This document shows, piece after piece, positions 33,847 to 44,006 of a stretch of 64,000 nucleotides of DNA. How positions within the stretch are numbered: position 1 is the stretch's first letter; each line of letters starts with the position of its first letter. The notes beneath the pieces are model-generated. The model did no database searches. It saw only the letters and a program-made list of their open reading frames with translations, and was not told where the DNA came from. The position numbers were made by a program, and so were the translations under genes. The stretch spans positions 186,001 through 250,000 of the forward strand of contig CACBYP010000001.1 of assembly GCA_902543485.1 (NCBI GenBank), read 5' to 3'. This DNA comes from an uncultured Pelagibacteraceae bacterium (GTDB lineage: Bacteria > Pseudomonadota > Alphaproteobacteria > Pelagibacterales > Pelagibacteraceae).

Positions 33847-34617
33847 ATGGTTAATCCTTTTGTAGTTTCAGACAAAAATTCTAGATCATCTAAAATTAAA
33901 AATGCAGTCTTAAAAAGAATAAAGACATATTCTTTGTCAAAATCTAATTTAATAATTGTTATAGGCGGTGACGGTTTCATGCTCGAAACATTAAAAAAAT
34001 ATAATAAATATAAAAAACCTTTTTATGGAATAAATTCAGGAAACTATGGTTTTCTAATGAACAAGTTTTCAGAAAAAACAAACTATAAAAATTTACTTAA
34101 AGGAAGATTAGTTTCAATATCTCCGTTAGAGATGAGTGTAAAAAATAAATCAAACATTGTCAAAAAGTGTATAGCAATTAACGAAATTTCAGTTCTTAGA
34201 CAAAGTAGACAAACTGCATCATTAACTATTTTAAACGGAAAAAAACAAATTATAAAACATTTAATTTCTGATGGTGTTTTGGTATCAACACCAGCAGGTA
34301 GTACAGCTTATAATCTTTCTGTTCATGGTCCTATCCTCAGCATTGATTCAAATAAATTATCAATAAGTCCAATAAGTGCTTTTAGACCTAGGAGATGGAA
34401 AGGAAAAATTGTTAGTGATAAATCTAAAATCACAATAAAGAATTTAAATTACATAAAGAGACCCATAAGTGCTGTAGCTGATAATATCGAAGTAAGAAAT
34501 GCAAAATCAATATCTATTAACACTAACAAAAAAATTAAATTTAATTTAATATTTGATAAAAACAGAAGTCTTCAAAAAAAAATTAAAATTGAACAGTTAA
34601 GAAACGAAATAAATTAA
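33847..34617 (+). CDS. nadK: NAD kinase
   Basis: Phosphorylates NAD to NADP. It has 256 aa. The ATP/NAD-kinase motif is IVIGGDGFMLETL (about 37-49), then NSGNYGFLMN and the conserved STPAGSTAYNLSVHGPIL. The track's start at 33808 lies inside the tRNA. The ATG at 33847 gives the short N-terminus usual in alphaproteobacteria. That ATG is 3 nt after the tRNA-Leu CCA with no Shine-Dalgarno sequence. The stop abuts the antisense tRNA-Thr 3' end. Confidence 0.93.
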   Translation: MVNPFVVSDKNSRSSKIKNAVLKRIKTYSLSKSNLIIVIGGDGFMLETLKKYNKYKKPFYGINSGNYGFLMNKFSEKTNYKNLLKGRLVSISPLEMSVKNKSNIVKKCIAINEISVLRQSRQTASLTILNGKKQIIKHLISDGVLVSTPAGSTAYNLSVHGPILSIDSNKLSISPISAFRPRRWKGKIVSDKSKITIKNLNYIKRPISAVADNIEVRNAKSISINTNKKIKFNLIFDKNRSLQKKIKIEQLRNEIN

Positions 34618-34693
34618 TGGTGCCCCCGCACGGACTCGAACCGCGGACCTATTGATTACAAATCAATTGCTCTACCAGCTGAGCTACAAGGGC
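34618..34693 (-). tRNA. tRNA-Thr (anticodon UGU)
   Basis: A 76-nt tRNA read on the minus strand. Acceptor GCCCTTG pairs with CGGGGGC (two G-U pairs). The D-arm is TAGCTCAGCTGGTAGAGCA, anticodon stem ATTGA/TCAAT has loop TTTGTAA (anticodon TGT), and the T-loop is GGTTCGAGTCC. CCA is encoded (34618-34620). It lies 33 nt downstream of the rlmB stop, and its 3' end touches the convergent nadK stop codon. Confidence 0.97.
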
Positions 34694-34726
34694 ATGAATG
34701 TTTTTTTATTACGATTTATAATATTA

Positions 34727-35470
34727 TCAAGTTTTATTTTTATATTGATTTATATGATGAAAAACTATCGCTGCGCTGTTTGATATATTTAAACTCTCAA
34801 TATTTTTATTAATATCTATTTTCACTGAAAAATCTGTGTACTTTTTTGTATGCTCTTTCATACCAAATCCTTCAGACCCAAATAGTAAAATATTATTTCC
34901 TTCCCATTTTATATTATTAAATTTTGTATCACTCTTAGCCTCAAAACCATAAATCCAAAAATTTTTCTCTCTTAAAAATTTTAGAGTTGTATTTATATTT
35001 GATACCTCAAATATATTTATGTGCTCCATGCAACCACTCGCAGATTTATACATAAGTTTGCTTTCAGAAGGAAAATGTCTTTCTTTAATAATGATTCCAT
35101 CTATGTCAAATGATGCAGCACTTCTAATTAAAGAACCTATATTTCTAGGATCAGTTACCTCATCTAAACATGCAATTGTAAGATTTTTTTTTGTTTTGAT
35201 AAATTCCTTCAAATTAATTTTTTCAAAATGTTCAATTTCAGCAACATAACCTTGATGGGTAATTCCATCCTTTGAACAATATTTATCTAACTCTTTTCTC
35301 GTTTTGTAATATATTTTTATGTCTTTAAGCAGATTTTTTCTTGAACTCACTCTATGTATATTTTTTTTACTTTCTTCTGTTAGAAAAACTTTAAGAATTT
35401 TTCTATTAGGGTTTTTTAATGCCTCAATAACAGCATGTTTTCCAACTATAAAAAAAGATGATTTGTTCAT
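34727..35470 (-). CDS. rlmB: rRNA/tRNA 2'-O-methyltransferase, RlmB/TrmH (SpoU) family
   Basis: A SPOUT RNA methyltransferase of 247 aa. The N-terminal substrate-binding domain starts FFIVGKHAVIEALKNPNRKILKVFLTEES. The SpoU signature follows: ACLDEVTDPRNIGSLIRSAASFDIDGIIIKE, then LLFGSEGFGMKEHT and SLNISNSAAIVFHH. The full-length two-domain form is that of RlmB (Gm2251 of 23S rRNA). TrmH relatives cannot be fully excluded. It lies between the tRNA clusters on the opposite strand. Confidence 0.85.
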   Translation of the reverse strand: MNKSSFFIVGKHAVIEALKNPNRKILKVFLTEESKKNIHRVSSRKNLLKDIKIYYKTRKELDKYCSKDGITHQGYVAEIEHFEKINLKEFIKTKKNLTIACLDEVTDPRNIGSLIRSAASFDIDGIIIKERHFPSESKLMYKSASGCMEHINIFEVSNINTTLKFLREKNFWIYGFEAKSDTKFNNIKWEGNNILLFGSEGFGMKEHTKKYTDFSVKIDINKNIESLNISNSAAIVFHHINQYKNKT

Positions 35471-35523
35471 GATAATCTTAGAATTTACAGTATTTATTAA
35501 GCTATTTTCCTATATTTCACGTA

Positions 35524-35601
35524 TTGCATTTGTACAATAAAAATATATAAAACGCATGTTGTTTAAAGCTTTATTGAACATGGGGTGCTTCCCCCTAAAA
35601 T
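35524..35601 (+). promoter_or_regulatory. Two candidate promoters for the tRNA-Tyr/tRNA-Gly/tuf transcript, one with a GC dyad
   Basis: Upstream candidate: TTGCAT (35524-35529), 16 bp, TATAAA (35546-35551). Downstream candidate: TTGAAC (35574-35579), 16 bp, TAAAAT (35596-35601), which would start right at the tRNA-Tyr 5' end (35610). The 16-bp spacer of the second holds a perfect dyad GGGG-TGCTT-CCCC (35582-35594), conspicuous in this AT-rich DNA. It could be an operator or, if transcription starts upstream, a leader hairpin. Confidence 0.4.
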
Positions 35602-35609
35602 TATATTAA

Positions 35610-35695
<86 letters not shown>

Positions 35696-35736
35696 TTCAA
35701 TAATTTTTTTTATAACATGGAGTGTACTTGGGTGTT

Positions 35737-35810
35737 GCGGGTGTAGTTCAATGGTAGAACGCTAGCCTTCCAAGCTGGATGTAAGGGTTCGATTCCCTTT
35801 ACCCGCTCCA
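35737..35810 (+). tRNA. tRNA-Gly (anticodon UCC)
   Basis: A 74-nt tRNA. Acceptor GCGGGTG pairs with TACCCGC, discriminator T, CCA encoded. Anticodon stem CTAGC/GCTGG with loop CTTCCAA (anticodon TCC), T-loop GGTTCGATTCC. It lies 41 nt after tRNA-Tyr and 39 nt before the tuf start. Confidence 0.97.
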
Positions 35811-35849
35811 AAAATTAAATTAGAGAAAAAAAAAAGAGGTAAACAAGTA

Positions 35850-37040
35850 ATGTCAAAAGAAAAGTTCGTAAGAAATAAACCGCACTGTAATATTGGAACT
35901 ATAGGTCATGTTGATCATGGTAAAACAACATTAACTGCTGCGATCACAAAAGTATTAGCAGAGTCTGGCGGTGCGCAATTTACTGCTTATGATCAAATTG
36001 ATAAAGCTCCAGAGGAAAAAGAGAGAGGAATTACAATTTCAACAGCTCACGTGGAGTATGAAACAGAGAAAAGACACTATGCGCACGTAGATTGTCCTGG
36101 TCACGCAGATTATGTAAAAAATATGATCACAGGTGCCGCTCAAATGGATGGTGCGATTTTAGTTGTTAATGCAGCTGATGGTCCAATGCCACAAACAAGA
36201 GAACATATTCTTTTAGCAAGACAAGTTGGTGTTCCAGCAATAGTTGTTTATTTAAATAAAGTTGATCAAGTTGATGATAAAGAAATGATTGAGCTTGTTG
36301 AAGAAGAAATTAAAGATTTATTAACATCATATAAATTTCCAGGTGATAAAACTCCAATCATCAAAGGCTCAGCGTTAGCAGCTGTAGAGGGAAGAGATGA
36401 TGAGATTGGAAAAAATTCAATAATGGAACTTATGAAATCTGTTGATGAATTTATACCACAGCCTGATAGACCAAAAGACAAAGATTTCTTGATGCCTGTT
36501 GAGGATGTATTTTCAATCTCTGGAAGAGGTACGGTTGTTACGGGAAGAGTTGAGTCTGGTGTAATTAAAACCGGTGATGAAATAGAAATTGTTGGAATTC
36601 GAGAAACAAAAAAAACAGTTTGTACAGGAGTTGAAATGTTTAGAAAACTTTTAGACTCTGGTGAGGCAGGAGATAACATAGGAGCTCTTTTAAGAGGTGT
36701 TGAAAGAACTGATGTTGAAAGAGGTCAAGTATTATGTAAACCTGGTTCAATAACCCCTCACACTAAATTTGAAGCTCAAGCATATGTTCTGAAAAAAGAA
36801 GAGGGTGGAAGGCATACACCTTTTTTTACAAAATATAGACCACAATTTTATTTCAGAACAACTGATGTTACAGGTGAAGTAGAATTACCTGCAGGCACAG
36901 AAATGGTTATGCCAGGTGATGATGCTAAATTTACAGTTAAATTAATTACACCTATTGCAATGGCTGAAAAGCTAAACTTTGCTATTCGTGAGGGTGGTAG
37001 AACAGTAGGAGCTGGAGTAGTAACTAAAATTATAGAGTAA
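35850..37040 (+). CDS. tuf: Elongation factor Tu
   Basis: GTPase that brings aminoacyl-tRNA to the ribosome. It has 396 aa. G1 [10 protein letters not shown]3 [24 protein letters not shown]4 NKVDQVDD and G5 GSALAAVEG are intact. The C-terminal domains 2 and 3 follow with [11 protein letters not shown] and [16 protein letters not shown] tail ([15 protein letters not shown]). It is the only tuf in this window, since the usual copy after fusA is missing. Preceded by AGAGG about 10 nt before the ATG, between tRNA-Gly and tRNA-Trp. Confidence 0.98.
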   Translation: MSKEKFVRNKPHCNIGTIGHVDHGKTTLTAAITKVLAESGGAQFTAYDQIDKAPEEKERGITISTAHVEYETEKRHYAHVDCPGHADYVKNMITGAAQMDGAILVVNAADGPMPQTREHILLARQVGVPAIVVYLNKVDQVDDKEMIELVEEEIKDLLTSYKFPGDKTPIIKGSALAAVEGRDDEIGKNSIMELMKSVDEFIPQPDRPKDKDFLMPVEDVFSISGRGTVVTGRVESGVIKTGDEIEIVGIRETKKTVCTGVEMFRKLLDSGEAGDNIGALLRGVERTDVERGQVLCKPGSITPHTKFEAQAYVLKKEEGGRHTPFFTKYRPQFYFRTTDVTGEVELPAGTEMVMPGDDAKFTVKLITPIAMAEKLNFAIREGGRTVGAGVVTKIIE

Positions 37041-37047
37041 ACTCCAT

Positions 37048-37123
37048 AGGAGTGTAGCTCAATTGGTAGAGCGCCGGTCTCCAAAACCGGAGGTTGGGGG
37101 TTCGATTCCCTCCGCTCCTGCCA
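37048..37123 (+). tRNA. tRNA-Trp (anticodon CCA)
   Basis: A 76-nt tRNA. Acceptor AGGAGTG pairs with CGCTCCT (one G-U), discriminator G, CCA encoded. Anticodon stem CCGGT/ACCGG with loop CTCCAAA (anticodon CCA), T-loop GGTTCGATTCC. It starts 7 nt after the tuf stop and ends 11 nt before secE, so it must be cut out of the tuf-secE transcript. Confidence 0.97.
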
Positions 37124-37134
37124 AAACTTAAATT

Positions 37135-37326
37135 ATGAAAAACCCATTAAAATTTATACAGGATGTTAAGCAAGAAGCTTTCAAAGTTACCTGGCCCACT
37201 GGCAAGGAGGTTATACAAGGATCTTTAATGGTTGTTGCCATGGCAATTGTAGCAGCTCTATTTTTTCTTTTATTGGATCAAGTTCTTCAATTTCTTTTAG
37301 AAATAGTTTTAAAGGTTAATCTGTAA
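37135..37326 (+). CDS. secE: Preprotein translocase subunit SecE
   Basis: Small clamp subunit of the SecYEG channel, 63 aa. It is the short one-membrane-segment form: KFIQDVKQEAFKVTWPTGKEVIQGSLMVV is the conserved amphipathic helix, followed by one hydrophobic helix (AMAIVAALFFLLLDQVLQFLL). It overlaps nusG by one base. Partner secY is at 59927. Confidence 0.94.
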   Translation: MKNPLKFIQDVKQEAFKVTWPTGKEVIQGSLMVVAMAIVAALFFLLLDQVLQFLLEIVLKVNL

Positions 37327-37856
37327 TGAAAAATTGGTATATTGTACAATCGCACTCGAGCTTTGAAAATAAAGTTGCACAAGAAATTAAAGAGGAAGCT
37401 ACAAAAGCAAATCTTTCGGATAAAATTGAGGAAATTATTGTTCCTACTCATGATATTACTGAGGTTAAAAGAGGAAAAAGAGTTCAAAGAAAAAAAAAAT
37501 ACTTTCCAGGATATGTTTTATTAAAAAGCGAAATGGATAATACTATCTATCACATGATTAAAAATTTAAAAAAAGTAAGTGGTTTTTTAGGAACAAAAGG
37601 TACACCAATACCTGTATCTGAAAAAGAAATTGAAAAAATACTTGGCCAAATTAAAGATGGCGTTGTACAACCAAAATCGGGTGTTGAATATAATGTTGGT
37701 GAGAAAGTTCAAGTTATAGATGGACCCTTTGCTTCATTTAGTGGTTTGGTTGAAGATATTGATGAAGAAAAATTAAGATTAAAAGTTTCAGTGTCAATTT
37801 TTGGAAGACCAACACCTGTTGATTTAGAATATAGTCAAGTAGAAAAGGCAAGCTAA
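37326..37856 (+). CDS. nusG: Transcription antitermination factor NusG
   Basis: Binds RNA polymerase and links it to Rho or ribosomal protein S10. It has 176 aa: NGN domain ([18 protein letters not shown] ... [14 protein letters not shown]-type block: [16 protein letters not shown]) and C-terminal KOW domain ([22 protein letters not shown]). It overlaps secE and rplK by one base each. Confidence 0.97.
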   Translation: MKNWYIVQSHSSFENKVAQEIKEEATKANLSDKIEEIIVPTHDITEVKRGKRVQRKKKYFPGYVLLKSEMDNTIYHMIKNLKKVSGFLGTKGTPIPVSEKEIEKILGQIKDGVVQPKSGVEYNVGEKVQVIDGPFASFSGLVEDIDEEKLRLKVSVSIFGRPTPVDLEYSQVEKAS

Positions 37857-38284
37857 TGGCAAAAAAAGAAATAAGTGGATATATAAAATTACAAATAAAT
37901 GGTGGTCAGGCAAATCCAGCTCCACCAGTAGGCCCAGCTCTTGGTCAAAGAGGGATTAATATAATGGATTTTTGTAAAGCTTTTAATGAGAAAACAAAAT
38001 CTTTTGCTGGCAAACCTGTCCCAGTAATTATCACAGTTTATAAAGATAAAAAGTTTGATTTTATAATTAAATCACCACCAGCATCTCATTTTATTAAAGA
38101 GGCTGTAAAATTAAAAAGTGGTTCAAAAGAACCTGGAAGAAATATTGTTGCTAAGATTTCCAAGAAACAATTGAAAGAAATAGCAGAAAAAAAAATGGCA
38201 GATTTAAATGCACATGATGTTGATGAAGCTGCAAAAATCATTGCAGGATCTGCTAGATCTATGGGTATTGAGGTAATAGAATAA
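37856..38284 (+). CDS. rplK: 50S ribosomal protein L11
   Basis: Part of the GTPase-associated centre of the 50S subunit. It has 142 aa. [35 protein letters not shown] is the N-terminal thiostrepton-region signature. The C-terminal rRNA-binding domain ends [16 protein letters not shown]. Overlaps nusG and rplA by one base each. Confidence 0.98.
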   Translation: MAKKEISGYIKLQINGGQANPAPPVGPALGQRGINIMDFCKAFNEKTKSFAGKPVPVIITVYKDKKFDFIIKSPPASHFIKEAVKLKSGSKEPGRNIVAKISKKQLKEIAEKKMADLNAHDVDEAAKIIAGSARSMGIEVIE

Positions 38285-38973
38285 TGTCATCAAAAAGATA
38301 TAAAAAACTACCTGAAAAAACTAGAGATTTACAATCTGAAACATTGGATAAATTAATACCTATTCTAAAGCAAAATTGTACAACAAAATTTGACGAGTCT
38401 TTAGATATAAGTTTACAAATTAATAACAAACAAAAAAAAAATGAGATCAATATTAGAACAGTTGTTAATTTACCGGGCGGTACTTCAAAAAAAGTAAAAG
38501 TTGGCGTTGTTTGTGAAGAGAATAAACTTCAAGAAGCAAAAGATGCTGGAGCAGAAGTTGTTGGTGGTGATGAACTAATAGAAGAATTAAAGTCAGGAAA
38601 TATAAGTTTTGAAAAATTAATATGTACTCCAGGCATGATGATTAAACTTTCAAAATTAGGAAAAGTACTTGGTCCTAAAGGTTTAATGCCTAATCCAAAA
38701 TTGGGGTCAGTAACTAATGATGTCAAGAAAGCTGTGACTGATGCGAAATCAGGTCAAGTTGAAATAAGAAATGATAAAGACGGAAATATTGGCATTAGTA
38801 TAGGAAATAAATCTTTTGCTGACGATAAGTTAATAATGAATTTCAATGCAGTAATAGATGCTTTAGAAAAAGAAAAATCAAATAATACAATTAAAGGTGA
38901 TTTGATTAAACAAGCTTTTATAACCTCAACAATGGGTGTTTCTTACAAAATTAAATTAGGAAAGAGCATTTAG
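38284..38973 (+). CDS. rplA: 50S ribosomal protein L1
   Basis: L1-stalk protein of 229 aa, involved in E-site tRNA release. Typical blocks: GGTSKKVKVGVVCE, AGAEVVGGDELIEELKSG, CTPGMMIKLSKLGKVLGPKGLMPNPKLGSVTNDV and STMGVSYKIKL at the end. Overlaps rplK by one base. The 2-nt gap to rplJ leaves no room for an L10-type leader. Confidence 0.98.
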   Translation: MSSKRYKKLPEKTRDLQSETLDKLIPILKQNCTTKFDESLDISLQINNKQKKNEINIRTVVNLPGGTSKKVKVGVVCEENKLQEAKDAGAEVVGGDELIEELKSGNISFEKLICTPGMMIKLSKLGKVLGPKGLMPNPKLGSVTNDVKKAVTDAKSGQVEIRNDKDGNIGISIGNKSFADDKLIMNFNAVIDALEKEKSNNTIKGDLIKQAFITSTMGVSYKIKLGKSI

Positions 38974-38975
38974 TT

Positions 38976-39485
38976 ATGATGAATAAAGAACAAAAAAAAC
39001 AGTATATATCTGATATGACGGATCAGTTTGAAAAGTCTGAAGCAGTAATAGTTACTCATTATCAAGGTTTGACTATGAACCAACTTGATGACCTAAGATC
39101 TAAGATGAGAGAACATGGCATTAAATTTAAAATTACAAATAATAGAATAACTAAATTGGCATTAGAAAAAACAAGATGTAAAGAACTATCAAATTTATTT
39201 TCAGGTCCAACTGCTGTAGCATTATCAAAAGATGCGATAACATCTGCAAAGATTTTAACAAACTTTTCAAAAGAAAATGAAAGTTTAAAGATTCTAGGTG
39301 GAATCATGGGTTCAGATATTTTAGACGTTGCTGGCGTCAAAAATGTAGCTACTTTACCTTCATTAGACGAAGCTAGGGCAAAAATAGTGGGAATATTGAG
39401 GTCTCCAGCACAAAAAATAGCAAGTATTTTACTTGCGCCAGCTTCAAAAATCGCTATTTTAGCGCTCGAAAAATCAAAAAAATAA
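38976..39485 (+). CDS. rplJ: 50S ribosomal protein L10
   Basis: Base of the L7/L12 stalk, 169 aa. AVIVTHYQGLTMNQLDDLRSKMREHGIKFKITNNRITKLAL is the rRNA-binding N-terminal domain. The C-terminal helix (PAQKIASILLAPASKIAILALEK) would carry L7/L12 dimers. Two consecutive ATG codons (38976, 38979) are possible starts. Only 2 nt separate it from rplA. Confidence 0.97.
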   Translation: MMNKEQKKQYISDMTDQFEKSEAVIVTHYQGLTMNQLDDLRSKMREHGIKFKITNNRITKLALEKTRCKELSNLFSGPTAVALSKDAITSAKILTNFSKENESLKILGGIMGSDILDVAGVKNVATLPSLDEARAKIVGILRSPAQKIASILLAPASKIAILALEKSKK

Positions 39486-39503
39486 CCAGGGACAAGAATT
39501 ACT

Positions 39504-39875
39504 ATGGCTGACTTAAATAAAATTATAGATGACTTATCAAGTTTAACTGTTGTAGAAGCAGCTGAACTTTCAAAACAACTTGAGGAAAAATGGGGAGTAA
39601 CTGCAGCAGCAGCTGTAGCAGCAGCACCAGCAGCAGCAGGTGGAGCGGCACCAGCGGAAGAAAAAGATGAATTTACAATTATGCTTACTGCAGCTGGAGA
39701 TAAAAAAATTAATGTTATAAAAGAGGTTAGAGCTATTACTGCTTTAGGCCTTAAAGAAGCAAAAGATTTAGTTGAAGGTGCACCGAAAGAAGTCAAATCA
39801 GGTGTTAATAAAAAAGAAGCTGAAGAGATTAAGCAAAAACTTGAAGCAGCTGGCGCAAAAGTAGAACTAAAATAA
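39504..39875 (+). CDS. rplL: 50S ribosomal protein L7/L12
   Basis: Stalk protein of 123 aa that recruits translation factors. N-terminal dimerization part ([26 protein letters not shown]), Ala/Gly-rich hinge (residues about 33-52), and C-terminal factor-binding domain ([30 protein letters not shown]). AGGGA about 12 nt upstream is a likely binding site. A hairpin follows in the gap to rpoB. Confidence 0.98.
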   Translation: MADLNKIIDDLSSLTVVEAAELSKQLEEKWGVTAAAAVAAAPAAAGGAAPAEEKDEFTIMLTAAGDKKINVIKEVRAITALGLKEAKDLVEGAPKEVKSGVNKKEAEEIKQKLEAAGAKVELK

Positions 39876-39892
39876 ATTAGATAGGATTTTTT

Positions 39893-39915
39893 ACTGGTTA
39901 AATTTTTTGATCAGT
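39893..39915 (+). promoter_or_regulatory. Hairpin in the rplL-rpoB gap
   Basis: ACTGGTTAAA (39893-39902) and TTTGATCAGT (39906-39915) can form a 10-bp stem, two pairs being G-U, with a 3-nt loop. It lies 7 nt before the rpoB ATG. In E. coli the same junction holds an attenuator and an RNase III site that lower rpoBC relative to rplL. There is no U-tract after the stem, so processing or translation control is likelier than termination. Confidence 0.45.
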
Positions 39916-39922
39916 AGTAGAG

Positions 39923-42900
39923 ATGCAATTATCTTTTACAGAAAAAAAAAATATAAGAAAAAGTTTTGGTAAGCTTAAAGAAAGCCTATCAATACCCAAT
40001 CTTATTGAAGTTCAAAAAAACTCATACAAAGAATTAACAGAATTTAAACAAGATGTAGAACAACATCTTGTAAAAGGTTTTGATAGAGTTTTTAAAAGTA
40101 TCTTTCCAATAGAAGACTTGAATGACAAAGCAACTTTAGAATATGTTTCATATAAACTAGAAAAACCCAAATTTGATGTAGAAGAATGTATAGCTAGAGG
40201 TTTAACTTATTCAGCAGCTCTTAAATGTACACTTAGACTAGTAGTTTATGAAATAGATCAAGAGAATAATACTAAAGATATTCTTTCTGCTAAAGAACAG
40301 GAAGTTTACATGGGCGAAGTTCCTATGATGACAAATAGTGGAACATTTATAACTAATGGCGTTCAAAGAGTTGTTGTCAACCAAATGCATAGAAGTCCTG
40401 GTGTATTTTTTGATCATGATAAAGGAAAATCCCATGCAAGTGGAAAATTATTATTTAATTGTCGTGTAATTCCTAATCGTGGATCTTGGCTCGATTTTGA
40501 ATTTGACGTTAAAGACTTACTTTATTTTAGAATAGATAGAAAAAAGAAAATTTTAGTTTCTACGTTATTACAAGCCTTGGGCTTTTCAAAAAATGATATT
40601 GTTGATGAATTTTATAAAAAAGAAACTTTAACTTTTGATAAAAAATTAAATAAATGGAAAACAAAGTTTGATCCAGAAAACTACAAGGCTAAAAATTTTT
40701 CAGAAGAGGTAATTGACGCAAAAAATAATAAAGTAGTTGTAAAATTAGGAGAAAAAATAAATTTTTTGACTGCAAAAAAACTTTCAAACGATGGATTGAA
40801 AGAAATCTTTGTTTCAAATGAGTCTTTATACGGAAAGTTTTTGCATAGAGATATTAAGATTGGTGATGACATATTTAAAATTGGTACTGAATTAAATGAA
40901 ACTATAATCAGTAAAATTATTGAAGCAGATATTAAAATTTTAGATATTTCAAAAACCAATTCTATTAATAAAGGCCCATACTTACTTTTAAGTATTTTTA
41001 ACGATAAAAATGAAAATAAAAATGATGCTATTACAGAAATATATAAAGTCTTAAGACCTGGTGAACCACCAACTATAGAAATAGCAACACAAATTTTTAA
41101 TAATTTGTTCTTTAGTTCTGATAGATATGATCTATCAGATGTAGGAAGAGTTAAGATGAATTCACGACTAGAACTTACTTGTTCTGATAAGATCACAATT
41201 TTAAGAAACGACGATATATTATCAATAATCCAAAAAATGCTAGACTTGAGAGATGGCAAAGATGAAGTTGATGATATTGATCATTTAGGAAATAGAAGAG
41301 TTAGATCTGTTGGAGAACTGGTAGAAAATCAAGCGCGTATTGGTGTTTATAGAATGGAAAGAGCTATAAAAGAGAAAATGACTACCTTAGATGTCGAGTC
41401 AGCAATGCCTCAAGATTTAATTAATGCTAAGCCTTTAACAATTTCTCTTAAAGACTTCTTTGCTACGTCACAACTATCTCAGTTCATGGATCAAACTAAT
41501 CCACTGTCTGAAATCACTCATAAAAGAAGAGTATCAGCTTTAGGACCAGGTGGTTTAACAAGAGAAAGGGCCGGATTTGAAGTTCGTGATGTTCATCCAA
41601 CGCACTATGGAAGAATTTGCCCAATAGAAACTCCAGAGGGCCCAAACATAGGATTAATTAACAGTTTATCAACTTATTCAAAAATAAATAAATATGGTTT
41701 TATTGAAAGCCCATATAAAAAGGTAAAAGATGGAATAGTTCAAAGCAATATAGAATATCTGTCAGCAATGGAAGAAACTAAGTTTACCATTGCTCAAGCT
41801 AATTCATTAATTGATAAAAATGGAAAATTTACTGAAGAACTTGTTTCCTGTAGACAGAATTTGAATTTTATTTTAGCAAAACCTGAGAATATTGATTATA
41901 TTGATGTATCACCCAAACAGCTCGTGTCAGTTGCTGCTTCACTAATTCCATTTTTAGAAAACGATGATGCTAATAGAGCATTAATGGGATCTAACATGAT
42001 GAGACAAGCTGTTCCTTTACTAAAACCAGAGGCGCCACTTGTTGGAACAGGTATTGAAAGTGATGTTGCTCTTGATTCTGGTGTAACAATTGTTGCAAAA
42101 CGTGATGGTGTTGTTGATAAAATAGACGGTAAAAGAATAGTAATTAAAGCTTCAGGAGAAAAAGATTATTCTAAATCAGGTGTAGATATTTATAATTTAC
42201 AGAAATTTAAAAGATCTAATCAAAATACATGCATAAATCAAAAACCATTAGTAAGGGTAGGTGATAAGGTAAAATCTGGTGATATTATAGCCGACGGTCC
42301 ATCCACTAAAGTAGGAGAGTTAGCTTTAGGCAAGAATGTAACCGTGGCTTTCATGCCTTGGCAAGGATATAATTTTGAAGATTCAATATTAATTTCTGAA
42401 AGATGTGTCACAGATGACGTTTTTACTTCTATCCACATTGAAGAATACGAAGTAATGGCTAGAGATACAAAATTAGGAGAAGAAGACATAACTAGAGACA
42501 TACCTAATGTTAATGAAGAGTCATTAAAAAATTTAGATGAGTCAGGAATAGTTTACATAGGAGCAGAAGTCAAACCAGGAGATATTTTGGTAGGTAAAGT
42601 TACTCCTAAAGGAGATACTGCATCGGGCCCTGAAGAAAAATTACTAAGATCAATATTTGGTGAAAAAGCAATTGATGTTACTGATACATCATTAAAAATG
42701 CCAAGCGGAAGCGGTGGTATAGTAGTTGATGTAAGAGTATTTAATAGACATGGTATTGACAAAGATGAAAGATCAATAACTATAGAGCGAGCAGAAATTG
42801 AGAGCGTTCAAGAAGATAAAAAGGTTGAAGAAGAAATTTTAGAAAGAAGTATAAAACAGAGATTGTCATCAATATTAAATGGGACAAAAATTAATAAAAA

Positions 42901-44005
42901 AGTTAAAGATGTTCAGGCAAATACAGTTTTATCAGAGGAGATAATCAATAATTTACCTGCTTCAGATTTATTTAAAATATCAGTTGATGAGCAAGATAAA
43001 ATATCTTCTTTGTCTCAAATTAAAGATCAATACAACAGCGCTAAACTAGATATTCAAGAAAGATTTGAAGATAAAGTTTTAAAAATTAGACAAGGTGACG
43101 ATTTATTACCAAGTGTTATGAAAATGGTAAAAGTTTTTGTTGCTATAAAAAGAAGATTAAGGCCAGGAGATAAAATGTCTGGAAGACATGGAAATAAAGG
43201 TGTTGTGAGTAAAATAGTTCCAGTTGAAGATATGCCCTATAGGGAAAATGGTAAACCAGTTGATATTGTTCTTAATCCATTAGGTGTTCCGAGTAGGATG
43301 AATGTTGGTCAAATATTAGAAACACATTTAGGTTGGTCCTGCACAGAATTAGGTGAGAAGTTAAACCAGTTAGTAAATGAAAACCAAAAGAAGATTGAAA
43401 AGACTGAAAAAATTAAATCATTTTTGAAAAATGTATATGGTAAAGAAATATACGATGAAGATATAGAAAAATTAAATCAGTCTGAATTTGAGGATTTATG
43501 TTCGAACATAAGACATGGTGTACCGATAGCTACGCCAGTTTTTGATGGAGCCAAAGAAAATGATGTTACCAAAATGTTAGAACTAGCTGAGCTACCAAAC
43601 TCAGGTCAAACTACACTTTGGGATGGAAGAACTGGAGAGAAATTTGATAGACCTGTTACAGTCGGAACAATTTATATGTTAAAACTTCATCATCTAGTTG
43701 AAGATAAAATTCACGCAAGATCTACTGGACCTTACAGTTTAGTGACACAACAACCTCTCGGGGGTAAAGCACAATTAGGAGGTCAGCGATTTGGTGAGAT
43801 GGAGGTTTGGGCATTAGAGGCTTATGGGGCTTCATATACTCTTCAAGAAATATTAACTGTTAAGTCAGATGATGTAGCTGGAAGAGTTAAAGTTTATGAA
43901 ACTATAGTTAAAGGTGAAGAAAATTTTGAGTCAGGCATACCTGAGTCATTTAATGTTTTAGTTAAAGAAATTAAATCACTAGCACTAAATGTGGAGCTAA
44001 ATTAA
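39923..44005 (+). CDS. rpoB: DNA-directed RNA polymerase subunit beta
   Basis: Core polymerase subunit of 1,360 aa. The rifampicin region [29 protein letters not shown] and the following [29 protein letters not shown] are intact. Other blocks are [15 protein letters not shown] and [17 protein letters not shown], ending in the [15 protein letters not shown] region. Length is close to the usual proteobacterial size of about 1,340-1,380. It is separated from rpoC by 1 nt. Confidence 0.99.
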   Translation: MQLSFTEKKNIRKSFGKLKESLSIPNLIEVQKNSYKELTEFKQDVEQHLVKGFDRVFKSIFPIEDLNDKATLEYVSYKLEKPKFDVEECIARGLTYSAALKCTLRLVVYEIDQENNTKDILSAKEQEVYMGEVPMMTNSGTFITNGVQRVVVNQMHRSPGVFFDHDKGKSHASGKLLFNCRVIPNRGSWLDFEFDVKDLLYFRIDRKKKILVSTLLQALGFSKNDIVDEFYKKETLTFDKKLNKWKTKFDPENYKAKNFSEEVIDAKNNKVVVKLGEKINFLTAKKLSNDGLKEIFVSNESLYGKFLHRDIKIGDDIFKIGTELNETIISKIIEADIKILDISKTNSINKGPYLLLSIFNDKNENKNDAITEIYKVLRPGEPPTIEIATQIFNNLFFSSDRYDLSDVGRVKMNSRLELTCSDKITILRNDDILSIIQKMLDLRDGKDEVDDIDHLGNRRVRSVGELVENQARIGVYRMERAIKEKMTTLDVESAMPQDLINAKPLTISLKDFFATSQLSQFMDQTNPLSEITHKRRVSALGPGGLTRERAGFEVRDVHPTHYGRICPIETPEGPNIGLINSLSTYSKINKYGFIESPYKKVKDGIVQSNIEYLSAMEETKFTIAQANSLIDKNGKFTEELVSCRQNLNFILAKPENIDYIDVSPKQLVSVAASLIPFLENDDANRALMGSNMMRQAVPLLKPEAPLVGTGIESDVALDSGVTIVAKRDGVVDKIDGKRIVIKASGEKDYSKSGVDIYNLQKFKRSNQNTCINQKPLVRVGDKVKSGDIIADGPSTKVGELALGKNVTVAFMPWQGYNFEDSILISERCVTDDVFTSIHIEEYEVMARDTKLGEEDITRDIPNVNEESLKNLDESGIVYIGAEVKPGDILVGKVTPKGDTASGPEEKLLRSIFGEKAIDVTDTSLKMPSGSGGIVVDVRVFNRHGIDKDERSITIERAEIESVQEDKKVEEEILERSIKQRLSSILNGTKINKKVKDVQANTVLSEEIINNLPASDLFKISVDEQDKISSLSQIKDQYNSAKLDIQERFEDKVLKIRQGDDLLPSVMKMVKVFVAIKRRLRPGDKMSGRHGNKGVVSKIVPVEDMPYRENGKPVDIVLNPLGVPSRMNVGQILETHLGWSCTELGEKLNQLVNENQKKIEKTEKIKSFLKNVYGKEIYDEDIEKLNQSEFEDLCSNIRHGVPIATPVFDGAKENDVTKMLELAELPNSGQTTLWDGRTGEKFDRPVTVGTIYMLKLHHLVEDKIHARSTGPYSLVTQQPLGGKAQLGGQRFGEMEVWALEAYGASYTLQEILTVKSDDVAGRVKVYETIVKGEENFESGIPESFNVLVKEIKSLALNVELN

Positions 44006-44006
44006 T

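Noticed and set aside
39600-39655. GCA-rich repeat resembling a microsatellite
   Set aside because: It encodes the normal Ala-rich hinge of L7/L12.
39062-39796. 244-aa minus-strand ORF opposite rplJ/rplL, rich in Ala/Ser/Phe
   Set aside because: Composition is the mirror of the Ala-rich L7/L12 hinge and Lys/Glu-rich coding; spans two certain ribosomal genes.
40681-41259. 192-aa minus-strand ORF inside rpoB
   Set aside because: Antisense shadow of a certain gene with no domain features.
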